The notes under the pieces: generated by a model
Seen by the model: only the letters and a program-made list of their open reading frames with translations
The model's database searches: none
Told to the model about the DNA's origin: nothing
Shown: positions 36,312 to 45,307 of the stretch, in pieces
How the letters are laid out: each line of letters begins with the position of its first letter
Position numbering within the stretch: the first letter of the stretch is position 1
Position numbers and translations under genes: made by a program
Source of the DNA: Flavobacterium branchiicola
GTDB lineage: Bacteria > Bacteroidota > Bacteroidia > Flavobacteriales > Flavobacteriaceae
Reading direction: 5' to 3'
DNA length: 64,000 bases
NCBI RefSeq assembly: GCF_018383905.1
Contig: NZ_JAGYWA010000007.1
Coordinates: 377,886-441,885, forward strand

Positions 36312-36545
36312 ATGGAACAAGACAAAAAACTTCTCATTAAATTAGCGCACACCAAAATGCCTTTCGGGAAATACGAAGGTCGATTTTTAATTGATTTACC
36401 TGAATACTATGTCGTTTGGTATTATAATAAAGGTTTTCCAAAAGGAGAGTTAGGACAGCAATTACAGCTTATTTACGAATTAAAACTGAATGGATTAGAA
36501 GAGTTAATTCGCAATATTAAAAAGCAATATCCAAAGCCAATATAA
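36312..36545 (+). CDS. DUF3820-family small protein
   Basis: A 77-residue cytoplasmic protein. The core motif MPFGKYEGRFLIDLPEYYV followed by WYYNKGFPKGELGQQL is the DUF3820 pattern, related to a region found beside exonuclease domains in other proteins. The length matches stand-alone members. No function is established that I know of. It is monocistronic, between repeats on the left and the pyrG upstream region on the right. Confidence 0.8.
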   Translation: MEQDKKLLIKLAHTKMPFGKYEGRFLIDLPEYYVVWYYNKGFPKGELGQQLQLIYELKLNGLEELIRNIKKQYPKPI

Positions 36546-36980
36546 AATAGTAAGAAAAATCTTTGGAAGTTTGATTTTTTTTATATAAGTTTGAAATACA
36601 AAATATTATAATTTCTTAAAACAAAATGATACCACAGAATTCAAGCCTGAATTCGTTAATGTGTACAAGTCATTGTTTTTAGATTATAATATTTTTTTTT
36701 GTTTAAAAACATCTTTAAATATTAATTTTTGGCTACAAAAGGTAGTGTAATAATTTCTCTATCTTCTTTTAAAGTCTGCTTTAAGATAATTCAGACACGG
36801 AATTAAGTACATTCTTCAAAAAAAACTCTAATTAAAAGTTAAAATTATCGATTATAAAATCAAGTAATCGATATGTTTAAAAATTTGCAAAATTATCTCA
36901 TTCTCTTATTGATAAATTGTCTAATTAAATTTGTACTTTTGCCAAGTTTTTTACACAACTACAATACAAACAACTACAGA
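36546..36980. other. 435-base region upstream of pyrG
   Basis: No separate gene is seen. It holds a small palindrome GAATTCAAGCCTGAATTC (36637-36654), a perfect inverted repeat ATCGATTA-N10-TAATCGAT (36847-36872) and the pyrG promoter. An open frame running from 36873 into pyrG is explained by chance: it covers the promoter. Confidence 0.5.
36909..36941 (+). promoter_or_regulatory. pyrG promoter
   Basis: TTG (36909-36911), 22 nt, then TACTTTTG (36934-36941), a perfect TAnnTTTG. The predicted start near 36948 lies downstream of the ATG at 36873, which supports ATG 36981 as the real start of pyrG. Confidence 0.65.
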
Positions 36981-38594
36981 ATGAATCAAACAAAATATAT
37001 TTTTGTTACAGGAGGTGTGACCTCTTCTTTAGGAAAAGGAATTATCGCGGCATCTTTGGCAAAATTGTTACAAGGAAGAGGATACCGTACAACTATTCAA
37101 AAATTTGATCCGTATATCAATGTGGATCCTGGAACTTTGAATCCTTACGAACATGGAGAATGTTACGTGACAGATGATGGTGCTGAAACCGATTTAGACT
37201 TAGGTCACTACGAGCGTTTCTTAAACGTTCCTACTTCTCAGGCAAATAACGTTACTACAGGAAGAGTTTATCTTTCGGTTATTGAAAAAGAAAGAAGAGG
37301 GGAATTTTTAGGAAAAACAGTTCAGGTTGTTCCTCATATTACAAACGAAATCAAAGACAGAATGCAATTGTTGGGTAAATCTGGCGATTACGATATTGTT
37401 ATTACTGAAATCGGTGGTACTGTTGGTGATATTGAATCTTTACCTTATATAGAGTCTGTTCGTCAGTTAGTTTGGGAGTTAGGTGAAAATAACGGAATTG
37501 TTATTCATTTAACATTAGTTCCTTATTTGGCTGCAGCAGGTGAGCTAAAAACAAAACCAACGCAACACTCTGTTAAAACTTTAATGGAAAGTGGTATTAA
37601 AGCAGATATTTTGGTTTGTAGAACTGAGCATGAATTGTCTCAGGAATTACGTCAAAAATTAGCTTTGTTCTGTAATGTTAAGAAAGAAGCAGTTATTCAG
37701 TCTATTGATGCTTCTACTATATATGAAGTTCCAAATTTAATGCTTGAAGAAGGATTAGATGTTGTGGCTTTAAAGAAATTAGATTTACCTAAAAAAGCAT
37801 CTCCGGATCTTAAAAACTGGAATACTTTCTTAAAAAGATTAAAAAATCCAAAGCAAACTGTAAACATTGGTTTAGTTGGTAAATATGTAGAAATGCAGGA
37901 TTGTTACAAATCTATTTTAGAGGCGTTCATTCATGCAGGTGCTGCAAACGAAACCAAAGTAAACGTAATTTCTATTCACTCAGAGCATATTAATGCTGAT
38001 AACGTTGAGGAGAAATTAGGATCATTAGATGGAGTTTTAGTTGCTCCTGGATTTGGTGAAAGAGGTATTGAAGGAAAAATTGAAGCAGTTCGTTATGTAC
38101 GTGAAAATAATATTCCGTTTTTCGGAATTTGTTTAGGAATGCAAATGTCTGTTATTGAATATTCTCGTAATATTTTAGGTTACGCCGAAGCGAATTCTAC
38201 AGAGATGAACGATAAAACGCCTCATCCGGTTGTGAATTTAATGGAAGAGCAAAAAACAATCACGGATAAAGGTGGAACAATGCGTCTTGGTGCATGGAAA
38301 TGTGATATTAAACCAAACACTCTGGCACACAAAATTTACGGAGAAAAAACAATCTCTGAGCGTCACCGTCACCGTTATGAATACAATAATAAATATGCCG
38401 ATGAATTACAGAAAGCTGGTTTAAAAGCTTCTGGAGTAAACCCGGATACAGGATTGGTAGAAATTGTAGAATTGGAGAATCACCCATTTTTCATTGGAGT
38501 ACAATACCACCCGGAATATAAAAGTACAGTAGCAAATCCACATCCGATTTTTGTGAACTTTGTGGCTGCTGCAGTGAATGCGCATAAAAAATAA
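36981..38594 (+). CDS. pyrG: CTP synthase
   Basis: A 537-residue cytoplasmic enzyme that aminates UTP to CTP using ATP and glutamine. I use ATG 36981 (MNQTKYIFVTGG); an earlier ATG at 36873 adds 36 hydrophobic residues absent from the family, and the promoter lies inside that extension. The synthetase P-loop GGVTSSLGKG is at 11-20. The conserved QVVPHITNEIK and EIGGTVGDIE follow. The C-terminal glutaminase domain has FFGICLGMQM with the nucleophile near Cys384, and the His/Glu pair in YHPEYK. The length is close to the usual 540. yidC follows after 82 bases on the same strand. Confidence 0.97.
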   Translation: MNQTKYIFVTGGVTSSLGKGIIAASLAKLLQGRGYRTTIQKFDPYINVDPGTLNPYEHGECYVTDDGAETDLDLGHYERFLNVPTSQANNVTTGRVYLSVIEKERRGEFLGKTVQVVPHITNEIKDRMQLLGKSGDYDIVITEIGGTVGDIESLPYIESVRQLVWELGENNGIVIHLTLVPYLAAAGELKTKPTQHSVKTLMESGIKADILVCRTEHELSQELRQKLALFCNVKKEAVIQSIDASTIYEVPNLMLEEGLDVVALKKLDLPKKASPDLKNWNTFLKRLKNPKQTVNIGLVGKYVEMQDCYKSILEAFIHAGAANETKVNVISIHSEHINADNVEEKLGSLDGVLVAPGFGERGIEGKIEAVRYVRENNIPFFGICLGMQMSVIEYSRNILGYAEANSTEMNDKTPHPVVNLMEEQKTITDKGGTMRLGAWKCDIKPNTLAHKIYGEKTISERHRHRYEYNNKYADELQKAGLKASGVNPDTGLVEIVELENHPFFIGVQYHPEYKSTVANPHPIFVNFVAAAVNAHKK

Positions 38595-38676
38595 TAATTA
38601 ATATTCTAAAAGGATGTAACATTTGAGTTCAACTGATTACTAATTGCCTTTAACGAATAACTTTTTTTAAATAATA

Positions 38677-40587
38677 ATGGAAGAAAAAAAATTTGACCTT
38701 AATTCAATCATTGGTTTTGTATTGATATTTGGAATTTTGATTTGGATTATGTACCAAAATCAACCTTCTGATAAGGAAATTGCTGCTGAAAAAGCGAAGA
38801 AAGAATTAGTAGCAAAGCAAGAAGCTCAAGCTAAAGCGGATAAAACTAAAACTGCTGCGGCGCCAGTTGCTGCAACTCCTGGTGATACAGTTCAATTGGC
38901 TAATTTGCAAAAAACTTTAGGTGGTTTTGCTTATTCTGCTACGCTTCCTTCTGCAAAAGAATCTTTTACAACTATTGAAAACGAAAAGTTAAAACTTGTA
39001 ATCGCTAACAAAGGTGGTTATATCGTTGAAGCTACTTTAAAAGAATTCGAAAGATTTAAAAAAGGTTCAGGTCAATTAGTTGAGTTAATCAAAAACAACA
39101 ACTCAAATTTAAACCTACAACTTCTTACAACAGATAACAGAACTTTAAATTCTAAAGATTTGTATTTCGAACCAACATTAGAAAAAATTGGTGCAGACCA
39201 AGTTTTGTCTATGCGTTTGAAAGCAGGAGCTAATGAATTTTTAGAGTATAAATATATTCTTAAACCAAATGATTATTTAGTTGGTTTTGATATTCGTTCT
39301 CAAGGATTAAACAGGGTTTTAAATTCGGCTAAACCAATTGATTTGCAATGGGATTTAAAAACGTATCGTAATGAGAAAAGTATTGCTTACGAAAATCGTT
39401 ATGGGCAAATTGATTTCAAATATGAAGAATCAAAATACAATAATGTAAGTTCACACGGACAAGGAAAAGAGGAAACTCCTGTAAAAGTAAGTTATGTAGC
39501 TTTTAAACAACATTTCTTTACAACGATTTTATCGACAGAAAAACCTTTTGAAACTTCAAAATTGCAATCTGACGATTTAGTTAAAGATGAAAAAATTGAT
39601 ACTGTTTTTACAAAACAGTTTAAAGCAAACCTACCGTTAGCGTTTACAAATGGAGAGATCGATTACAAAATGAATTTGTATATGGGTCCTGCTGATTACA
39701 AAACATTAAAATCTTACGATAAAAACTTTGAAAAAATTATTCCTTTAGGATGGGGAATTTTTGGATGGATAAATAAATGGATTTTCATTCCGCTATTCGG
39801 ATTCCTAAGTTCAACTATTGGATTGTCATTAGGAATTGCGATTATTATTTTTACAATTATCATTAAGTTGGCTATGTCGCCAATTACCTATAAGTCATTC
39901 TTGTCTCAGGCTAAAATGAAAGTTTTACGCCCTGATATTACGGAGTTGGGAGAAAAATACAAAAAAGACCCAATGAAGAAACAACAGGAAACTATGAAGT
40001 TGTACAACAAGGCAGGAGTAAACCCAATGGCAGGATGTATTCCGGCATTAATTCAGCTTCCTTTTATGTATGCATCTTTCCAGTTTTTCCCTGCGGCATT
40101 TGAATTAAGACAAAAAGGTTTCCTTTGGGCAGACGATTTATCATCTTTTGACTCTGTTGTAAAATTACCATTCACTATTCCAATGTATGGAGACCACATC
40201 AGTTTGTTTCCAATCTTGGCAGCTATTGCAATTTTCTTTTACATGAAAATGACTTCAGGAGATCAGCAAATGGCAGCGCCTCAGCAAGAAGGTATGCCGG
40301 ATATGGCAAAAATGATGAAAATCATGATTTATGTTTCACCATTAATGATGTTAATTTTCTTCAATAATTACGGGTCAGGATTGAGTTTGTATAACTTTAT
40401 TTCGAACTTAATTACAATTGGAATTATGTTTGTAATTAAAAACTACATTGTAGACAGTGATAAAATTCACGCTCAAATACAAGAGAATAAATTAAAAGAG
40501 CCTAAAAAGCCAAGTAAATTCCAACAACGTCTACAAGATGTAATGGAACAACAAGAAGCAGCAAAAGCTCAGAATAAGAGAAAATAA
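38677..40587 (+). CDS. yidC: Membrane protein insertase YidC
   Basis: A 636-residue inner-membrane protein that inserts and folds membrane proteins with or without SecYEG. The N-terminal membrane anchor is at about 8-26 (IIGFVLIFGILIWIMY). A large periplasmic beta domain fills about 80-350, and the conserved Oxa1-type core with several helices begins near 362 (FGWINKWIFIPLFGFL). The blocks SPITYKSFLSQAKMKVLRP and AGVNPMAGCIPALIQLPFM are family-typical. The tail after 590 is Lys/Gln-rich, as expected for ribosome contact. It lies downstream of pyrG and ends at a strong terminator. Confidence 0.96.
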   Translation: MEEKKFDLNSIIGFVLIFGILIWIMYQNQPSDKEIAAEKAKKELVAKQEAQAKADKTKTAAAPVAATPGDTVQLANLQKTLGGFAYSATLPSAKESFTTIENEKLKLVIANKGGYIVEATLKEFERFKKGSGQLVELIKNNNSNLNLQLLTTDNRTLNSKDLYFEPTLEKIGADQVLSMRLKAGANEFLEYKYILKPNDYLVGFDIRSQGLNRVLNSAKPIDLQWDLKTYRNEKSIAYENRYGQIDFKYEESKYNNVSSHGQGKEETPVKVSYVAFKQHFFTTILSTEKPFETSKLQSDDLVKDEKIDTVFTKQFKANLPLAFTNGEIDYKMNLYMGPADYKTLKSYDKNFEKIIPLGWGIFGWINKWIFIPLFGFLSSTIGLSLGIAIIIFTIIIKLAMSPITYKSFLSQAKMKVLRPDITELGEKYKKDPMKKQQETMKLYNKAGVNPMAGCIPALIQLPFMYASFQFFPAAFELRQKGFLWADDLSSFDSVVKLPFTIPMYGDHISLFPILAAIAIFFYMKMTSGDQQMAAPQQEGMPDMAKMMKIMIYVSPLMMLIFFNNYGSGLSLYNFISNLITIGIMFVIKNYIVDSDKIHAQIQENKLKEPKKPSKFQQRLQDVMEQQEAAKAQNKRK

Positions 40588-40601
40588 ATTCTATAGATTA
40601 T

Positions 40602-40640
40602 AAAAAACCGTCTCGTTAAAAAATGAGACGGTTTTTTTTT
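40602..40640. terminator. Bidirectional terminator between yidC and the fasciclin gene
   Basis: AAAAAACCGTCTCGTT / AATGAGACGGTTTTTT with A-run and T-run on the two sides, so it works on both strands. It lies 15 bases after the yidC stop and directly after the convergent fasciclin stop. Confidence 0.9.
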
Positions 40641-40642
40641 GA

Positions 40643-41620
40643 TTAAAATTTTGGTAGTAACACCTTATCAACAACATGAATAATTCCGTTAGAGCATTGA
40701 ACATCTGTGGCAACAATAGTACTAACTCTGTCATTAGCATCAGTGATTTTTGCCCCGCCAGTCAAATTAATTGTAAAGCTCTGACCGGCAAAAGTGTTTA
40801 CTACTTGCCCGTTTGTTAAAGAAGTCGATAGAACATTCGCACCGGCTACAACATGATATTTTAAAGTTGTTTCTAATACATTTGCAGGTATAGCAGGAAG
40901 TCCTGAATATCCTGTTTCAGTAAGAAAGCTTGTAAAAGCAGTATTTGTAGGTGCAAAAACTGTAAATGGAGAACTTGCTGTACCGGATAATATTCCTGCG
41001 AATCCAGATGCAGGATTAAAAGTTAATGCAGAAACAAGAGTTGTGAAGTTTTTATTGGCAACTGCGTGATTGACAATTGTAGGTAATCCGATAACACCAT
41101 CGACTACGTGAATAATTCCGTTTGATGCTTCAAAGTCTGCAGTAGTTACAGTTGCTCCACCATTTGTTTTTCCACCGTTAATATCTACACCAGAGCCCTT
41201 TTCGAGATACATACTTATGGTGTTGGAAGTTGAGGCACTTCCTTTCGCTAAAGTTTTGACGTAGCCAGTTGTGATTTCAGTAGATTTTACTTTAGTGCTT
41301 AAAACATGATTTAGTAAAATCTCTTTAAGTGCAGCAACTGGAACGGCATTAAGATTCGCATACCCATTTGCCGATAAAAAGGCATTGAAAGCGGTATTTG
41401 TTGGTGCAAAAACGGTGTAAGAACCTGATGAGTTCAGTGTGGTTGCCAGATCTGCTTTTTCTAAAGCAGCAACCAAAGAGCTAAGATTAGGATTTGCTTT
41501 CGCAATCGATACAATTGTTTGGGGAGTCGGAGATGAATTGTCGTCATCATTGCTACATGAGATGCTGACGAAAGCAATTAACGCTAATAAAGCAATTAAT
41601 TTAATTTTGATTGTTTTCAT
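40643..41620 (-). CDS. Lipoprotein with two fasciclin (FAS1) domains
   Basis: A 325-residue surface or periplasmic lipoprotein. The signal ends FVSISC (Cys22), followed by SNDDDN, the acidic motif that exports lipoproteins to the surface in Bacteroidota. Two FAS1 domains follow at about 33-178 and 183-325, each with the H1 block YTVFAPTNTAFNAFL or FTVFAPTNTAFTSFL and the H2 block NGIIHVVDGVI or NGIIHVVDKVL. FAS1 domains mediate adhesion. It is monocistronic, with a 304-base AT-rich upstream region. Confidence 0.93.
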   Translation of the reverse strand: MKTIKIKLIALLALIAFVSISCSNDDDNSSPTPQTIVSIAKANPNLSSLVAALEKADLATTLNSSGSYTVFAPTNTAFNAFLSANGYANLNAVPVAALKEILLNHVLSTKVKSTEITTGYVKTLAKGSASTSNTISMYLEKGSGVDINGGKTNGGATVTTADFEASNGIIHVVDGVIGLPTIVNHAVANKNFTTLVSALTFNPASGFAGILSGTASSPFTVFAPTNTAFTSFLTETGYSGLPAIPANVLETTLKYHVVAGANVLSTSLTNGQVVNTFAGQSFTINLTGGAKITDANDRVSTIVATDVQCSNGIIHVVDKVLLPKF

Positions 41621-41924
41621 AATATAATTTTTTTCGTTTGCATAGTAAAATTATAAATTTTGTTTAACATTTTTTAATAAAAATTAAACAATTATTAAAT
41701 TTAATATTTTTTTAACGTTATTGTTTAATGGTTTTTATCACTGATAATCAATTGTTTGCGTTTTGTTTTACTGCTTTTTTTAATTTTATAGCCAACAAAT
41801 TGAATTAAAAAGATTAAACAATATTTAAATCAAATTCTCTTCGAAAAGCATCAGATAATGTCAAAATGGTTTTATTTTTGCAATACTAAAACTCAATTTT
41901 AGTTGTTATATAGAAAAACGGATT
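41621..41924. other. AT-rich divergent intergenic region
   Basis: A 304-base gap between the divergent fasciclin and MORN-like genes. No ORF is seen. TATTTTTG at 41873-41880 is a perfect TAnnTTTG for the rightward gene, without a clear -33 TTG. No convincing box was found for the leftward gene. Confidence 0.4.
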
Positions 41925-42629
41925 ATGAAAAAATTTTGGATTTTATTTTTAATATGTGGAGTAGCTTTTTCTCAGGAATTTAATAAGTTAGATTCTAATG
42001 GAAAAAAGGATGGCATCTGGAAAGGAACTTACGAAGTTTCTAAACGTCCGCGATATGAAGGAACTTTTAATCATGGAAAAGAAACCGGTGTTTTTAAATT
42101 TTTTGATGATACTAAAAAAGGAGATGTTTTAGCAACCCGCGATTTTTCTGCCAATGATGGAAGCTCGTACACTACTTTCTTCGATCAGAATAAGAATAAA
42201 GTAAGTGAAGGGAAAGAAATAGGAAAAGCACGTGAAGGCGAGTGGAAATATTACCACAAAGCTTCTAAAGTTGCGATGTCTGTTGAGAATTACAAGAACG
42301 GAAAACTCGAAGGCACAAAATCAGTTTTTTATCCGGATTCAAAAATAGCTGAAGAAATGAGTTATAAAAATGGTCTGAAAGACGGCATCTATAAAAAATA
42401 CGGACAGAATGCTTTTCTTTTAGAGCAAAGTACTTATAAAGATAATCAGTATAATGGTGATGCCATTTTTTATGATTCTGATGGTGTGATGGCTTCAAAA
42501 GGAAAATTCCTCAACGGAAAAAAAGTGGGGATGTGGCAGTTTTACTTAAAAGGAAAATTGACTAAAGAAGTAAACATGAGCGATCCTAAAAGCAATTACC
42601 AGGCAGATTCAAAACCTAAAACAGAGTAG
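41925..42629 (+). CDS. Secreted MORN-repeat (YwqK-like) protein
   Basis: A 234-residue exported protein with a signal peptide at 1-17 (AFSQ). It is built of repeated short beta-hairpin units of the MORN/YwqK type: GKKDGIWKGTYE, GKETGVFKFFDD, AREGEWKYYHK, GKLEGTKSVFYPD, GLKDGIYKKYG, and GKKVGMWQFYLKGKL. Members of this group are common in Flavobacteriia, and their function is unclear. It ends at a 20-bp terminator stem and is probably monocistronic. Confidence 0.85.
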   Translation: MKKFWILFLICGVAFSQEFNKLDSNGKKDGIWKGTYEVSKRPRYEGTFNHGKETGVFKFFDDTKKGDVLATRDFSANDGSSYTTFFDQNKNKVSEGKEIGKAREGEWKYYHKASKVAMSVENYKNGKLEGTKSVFYPDSKIAEEMSYKNGLKDGIYKKYGQNAFLLEQSTYKDNQYNGDAIFYDSDGVMASKGKFLNGKKVGMWQFYLKGKLTKEVNMSDPKSNYQADSKPKTE

Positions 42630-42647
42630 ATTTACTTAGATATTTTT

Positions 42648-42704
42648 ACGCCACGAATTCACGAATTATTTAATTAAAAATTCGTGAATTCGTGGCGTTT
42701 TTTT
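42648..42704 (+). terminator. Long-stem terminator after the MORN protein gene
   Basis: A perfect 20-bp stem (42648-42667 with 42679-42698), arms ACGCCACGAATTCACGAATT and AATTCGTGAATTCGTGGCGT, followed by six T. The stem is long for a terminator and reads like a dispersed palindrome reused as one. Confidence 0.85.
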
Positions 42705-42734
42705 ATAAATTTGATTTACTAAAAATTTAAGTAA

Positions 42735-43292
42735 ATGGATTTAAACGAATTAGCCGGACGATTTTTATTATTGTTTTTTTCGATTTTGGTTTTATATTTT
42801 TTCTCCAACAGAAAAGATAATGCAACCATAAATCCATTAATGGTAATCGTTGGTCTTTGTACTTTTTCGCTTTGTTATCTTTTTACCAAAATCGAAATCG
42901 GAGTAGGAATTGGGTTTGGACTTTTTGCCATTTTTTCGATACTTCGATTCAGAACACAGTCTTTTACTGTAAATGCGATAATCTTTCTCTTTGCTACAAT
43001 TACGTTGTCTATTTTAGATATTCTGTATCCGTTTGAAAAGATCGAAATTTTATTATTCTTTCAAACCATTATAATCGGATTCTATATCGTGGCGTCGATT
43101 ATCGTGAATAAAAAAGCTTCAAAATACCTCAATTCAGTAGATTTAAAAATTCCGCTGGACGATAACTTTTCTTTAAATCAGGAAGTGATAAGAAAATCAG
43201 TTCAGGAAAAAATTAAGATTGATGATTTTGATTTTAGAATCGTCCTGATTAATACCGCAAACAACGAAATTGATTTATTGGTTTTTTACTAA
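42735..43292 (+). CDS. DUF4956-family membrane protein
   Basis: A 185-residue membrane protein with about four transmembrane helices within residues 8-130, then a cytoplasmic-looking tail of about 50 residues. The block GFGLFAIFSILRFRTQSFTV is the DUF4956 signature. Relatives often occur beside polyphosphate VTC-type or CotH proteins, neither of which is present here. Its stop overlaps the stop of the convergent gene by four bases. Role unknown. Confidence 0.8.
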   Translation: MDLNELAGRFLLLFFSILVLYFFSNRKDNATINPLMVIVGLCTFSLCYLFTKIEIGVGIGFGLFAIFSILRFRTQSFTVNAIIFLFATITLSILDILYPFEKIEILLFFQTIIIGFYIVASIIVNKKASKYLNSVDLKIPLDDNFSLNQEVIRKSVQEKIKIDDFDFRIVLINTANNEIDLLVFY

Positions 43293-45166
43293 TCATTAAA
43301 AGGGCGAACTTGTTTAATATATAATTCCCTCTTTTCTCCAACGATTTTAAACTCTATATCAACCGGATGAAATTGATTTTTACGCCAGTAACGATACATT
43401 TTAGTTTTGATTTTTTTACTTATAGTATATAAATCGCTCATTTCCTTTCGGCTCAATAGCGGTTCATTATTATTTAAATTAGAATTGGAAGTATAATCAA
43501 TATCAAAATCGGTTTCATCTTTTCCGTCATTAAAGTGATAAGCGACAAATTGTTCGCAGATTTCTCCTTTTTCCGGCTTTACAACCGAGTTTTCTCCTTT
43601 TTGAATATTAACCGTAATTCCGGGGAAATTCTCTCTGAAAATGTTTTTAGTAATAATGACACCATTTGCCAGCTCATCCGGAAAAGAGCGATGAACCAGA
43701 ACTCCCATTGCAATGTTTTTCTGGTCAATTCCAAAAAGTTCCCTTTCATTATACGAAGCCTCATTCCATACACTTGCCCAAACCTGTTTAATGGCTTTTT
43801 CGAAAGTTTTAATACTGTCGCCCACAATTCCGGTTTTAGAATCGTACAATCCTGCACCATTAAAATCATCTAAATCTTCGGCGTTTGTAGAAGATCGGAA
43901 ACGGAAGTTTTTAAATTTTGCATTTTTAAAAGTTTCATTGAGTTTAGCGATTAATTGAGGATCGATATTTTCTTTTTTAATGGCATCTCTGATTTTTTTG
44001 AGTTGCTTGTTAATCCAAACCGTCGAATCTTTATGCGGATATGCCAATAGTTCACTAACTAAAGGTGAAATAGATTTTTTTTGAATGTGTTTAATGTAAA
44101 AATAAAACGGAATTGCATGAGCATCTTCGGGCGTTTTGAAAGATTGTTCTTTTGAAATTGCAATTAAATACGCCATATTTTGTGCCTTAGACCCAATAGA
44201 ATTTACTCCTTTTTTGGGAATTGTATTCAAATTAACTAAATCAGTAACCGTAGTATCAATTACTAATTGTTTCTTTTTTGAATTTGTTTTCTGAACTATT
44301 TTTTTGCTTGTTTCCTTGATATAAAAAGTATCGATTTCAATTTTTAGTTCCACTTTTTTAGAGAGCAATCTTTTGATATTATCGTCTTTAAAAGCATTTG
44401 TATAAGCCATAATCGGGATTTTTCTGTTTTTTCCTAACAGAACCAAATGGCTTAAAGGAGTCTGAAGTTCATTGACTATGATTCCTCTTGCATTTGGCAG
44501 AATATCTGGTGTTCCGTCTAAAATTACAATCTCGTCAGGATTAGGTTTTATTTTGTCTAAATCCTTGATTTTATATTCTTTTAAAATTCCAATATTCGTT
44601 CCTCCAACTACTTCCTGATAAGTAATTTCATTAAAAATATAGTCTGATTTTACACAAGGAATTTTGAATTTTTGCTCCTGAAACCATTCCATTTTTTCCG
44701 GAATATTCAAATAGAATTTTAGATTTTCACCAATAAAAGTGGAGTTTTTTACCAAGTTAAAAAAACGTTCAATCAGAAAAACTGGCATATGATCTGAAGC
44801 AGCGAGTTCAAAAATCCATTTTTCGGTTCCTTTTATATGATTTAGATTTCCCAGTAAAAAAGATCTGTCTTTTTCGGTATCACTATAATTTTCATTATTG
44901 AAGATTTCTAAATCCTGCGTATAGTTTAAATAATTGACTACGAAATCATAATGCAGCGGAATTAATGTACTGTTGAAATAATACATTTTTTGTTTTCGTA
45001 AATCGTAAATCACTTTTACAGACTCAATATTCGAAAATTTATCAGACAAAGGTTTGCCTTTAAAAGCTTTATAAGCTTCGTAATTGGGCAAAGTAGCGCT
45101 GAATCTTTGCGCACTTAAAGAAGTTATAATAAGAAGTAAAATAAAGCTGTAAACCAATTTTTGCAT
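43289..45166 (-). CDS. Exported PEP/pyruvate-binding (glucan-dikinase-like) protein
   Basis: A 625-residue protein with a signal peptide at 1-20 (LSAQ), which is odd for this ATP-dependent family. Residues about 205-260 resemble the phosphohistidine swivelling domain, ARGIIVNELQTPLSHLVLL with His240 as the candidate phospho-acceptor. A PPDK-type ATP-grasp domain follows from about 318 to the end: VNSIGSKAQNMAYL, RFRSSTNAEDLDDFNGAGLY (Arg424) and VWASVWNEASYNERE. This order, phosphohistidine first and ATP-grasp last, is that of plant glucan water dikinases rather than PpsA or PPDK. Residues 21-200 are unassigned. If it is truly exported, it has either lost kinase activity or uses another donor. 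Confidence 0.75.
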   Translation of the reverse strand: MQKLVYSFILLLIITSLSAQRFSATLPNYEAYKAFKGKPLSDKFSNIESVKVIYDLRKQKMYYFNSTLIPLHYDFVVNYLNYTQDLEIFNNENYSDTEKDRSFLLGNLNHIKGTEKWIFELAASDHMPVFLIERFFNLVKNSTFIGENLKFYLNIPEKMEWFQEQKFKIPCVKSDYIFNEITYQEVVGGTNIGILKEYKIKDLDKIKPNPDEIVILDGTPDILPNARGIIVNELQTPLSHLVLLGKNRKIPIMAYTNAFKDDNIKRLLSKKVELKIEIDTFYIKETSKKIVQKTNSKKKQLVIDTTVTDLVNLNTIPKKGVNSIGSKAQNMAYLIAISKEQSFKTPEDAHAIPFYFYIKHIQKKSISPLVSELLAYPHKDSTVWINKQLKKIRDAIKKENIDPQLIAKLNETFKNAKFKNFRFRSSTNAEDLDDFNGAGLYDSKTGIVGDSIKTFEKAIKQVWASVWNEASYNERELFGIDQKNIAMGVLVHRSFPDELANGVIITKNIFRENFPGITVNIQKGENSVVKPEKGEICEQFVAYHFNDGKDETDFDIDYTSNSNLNNNEPLLSRKEMSDLYTISKKIKTKMYRYWRKNQFHPVDIEFKIVGEKRELYIKQVRPFND

Positions 45167-45272
45167 GACATTTTTATTGATGATTAAAAGTAATTAAAAA
45201 AAACGATAGGTTTTGTCTACAGTGAGATTATATAAACTAATCAAAAGAAGTATGATTATCTATTATTTGGCG

Positions 45273-45280
45273 TACCTTTG
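45273..45280 (+). promoter_or_regulatory. -7 element of mnmA
   Basis: TACCTTTG, a perfect TAnnTTTG, 27 bases before the mnmA start. No TTG at the right distance upstream. Confidence 0.5.
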
Positions 45281-45307
45281 CAACCTTAAAAAATTAAACA
45301 TTTTAGA

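Noticed and set aside
36873..36980. N-terminal extension of CTP synthase by 36 residues
   Set aside because: The family starts at MNQTKYIFVTGG; the extension is hydrophobic and contains the TTG-N22-TACTTTTG promoter.
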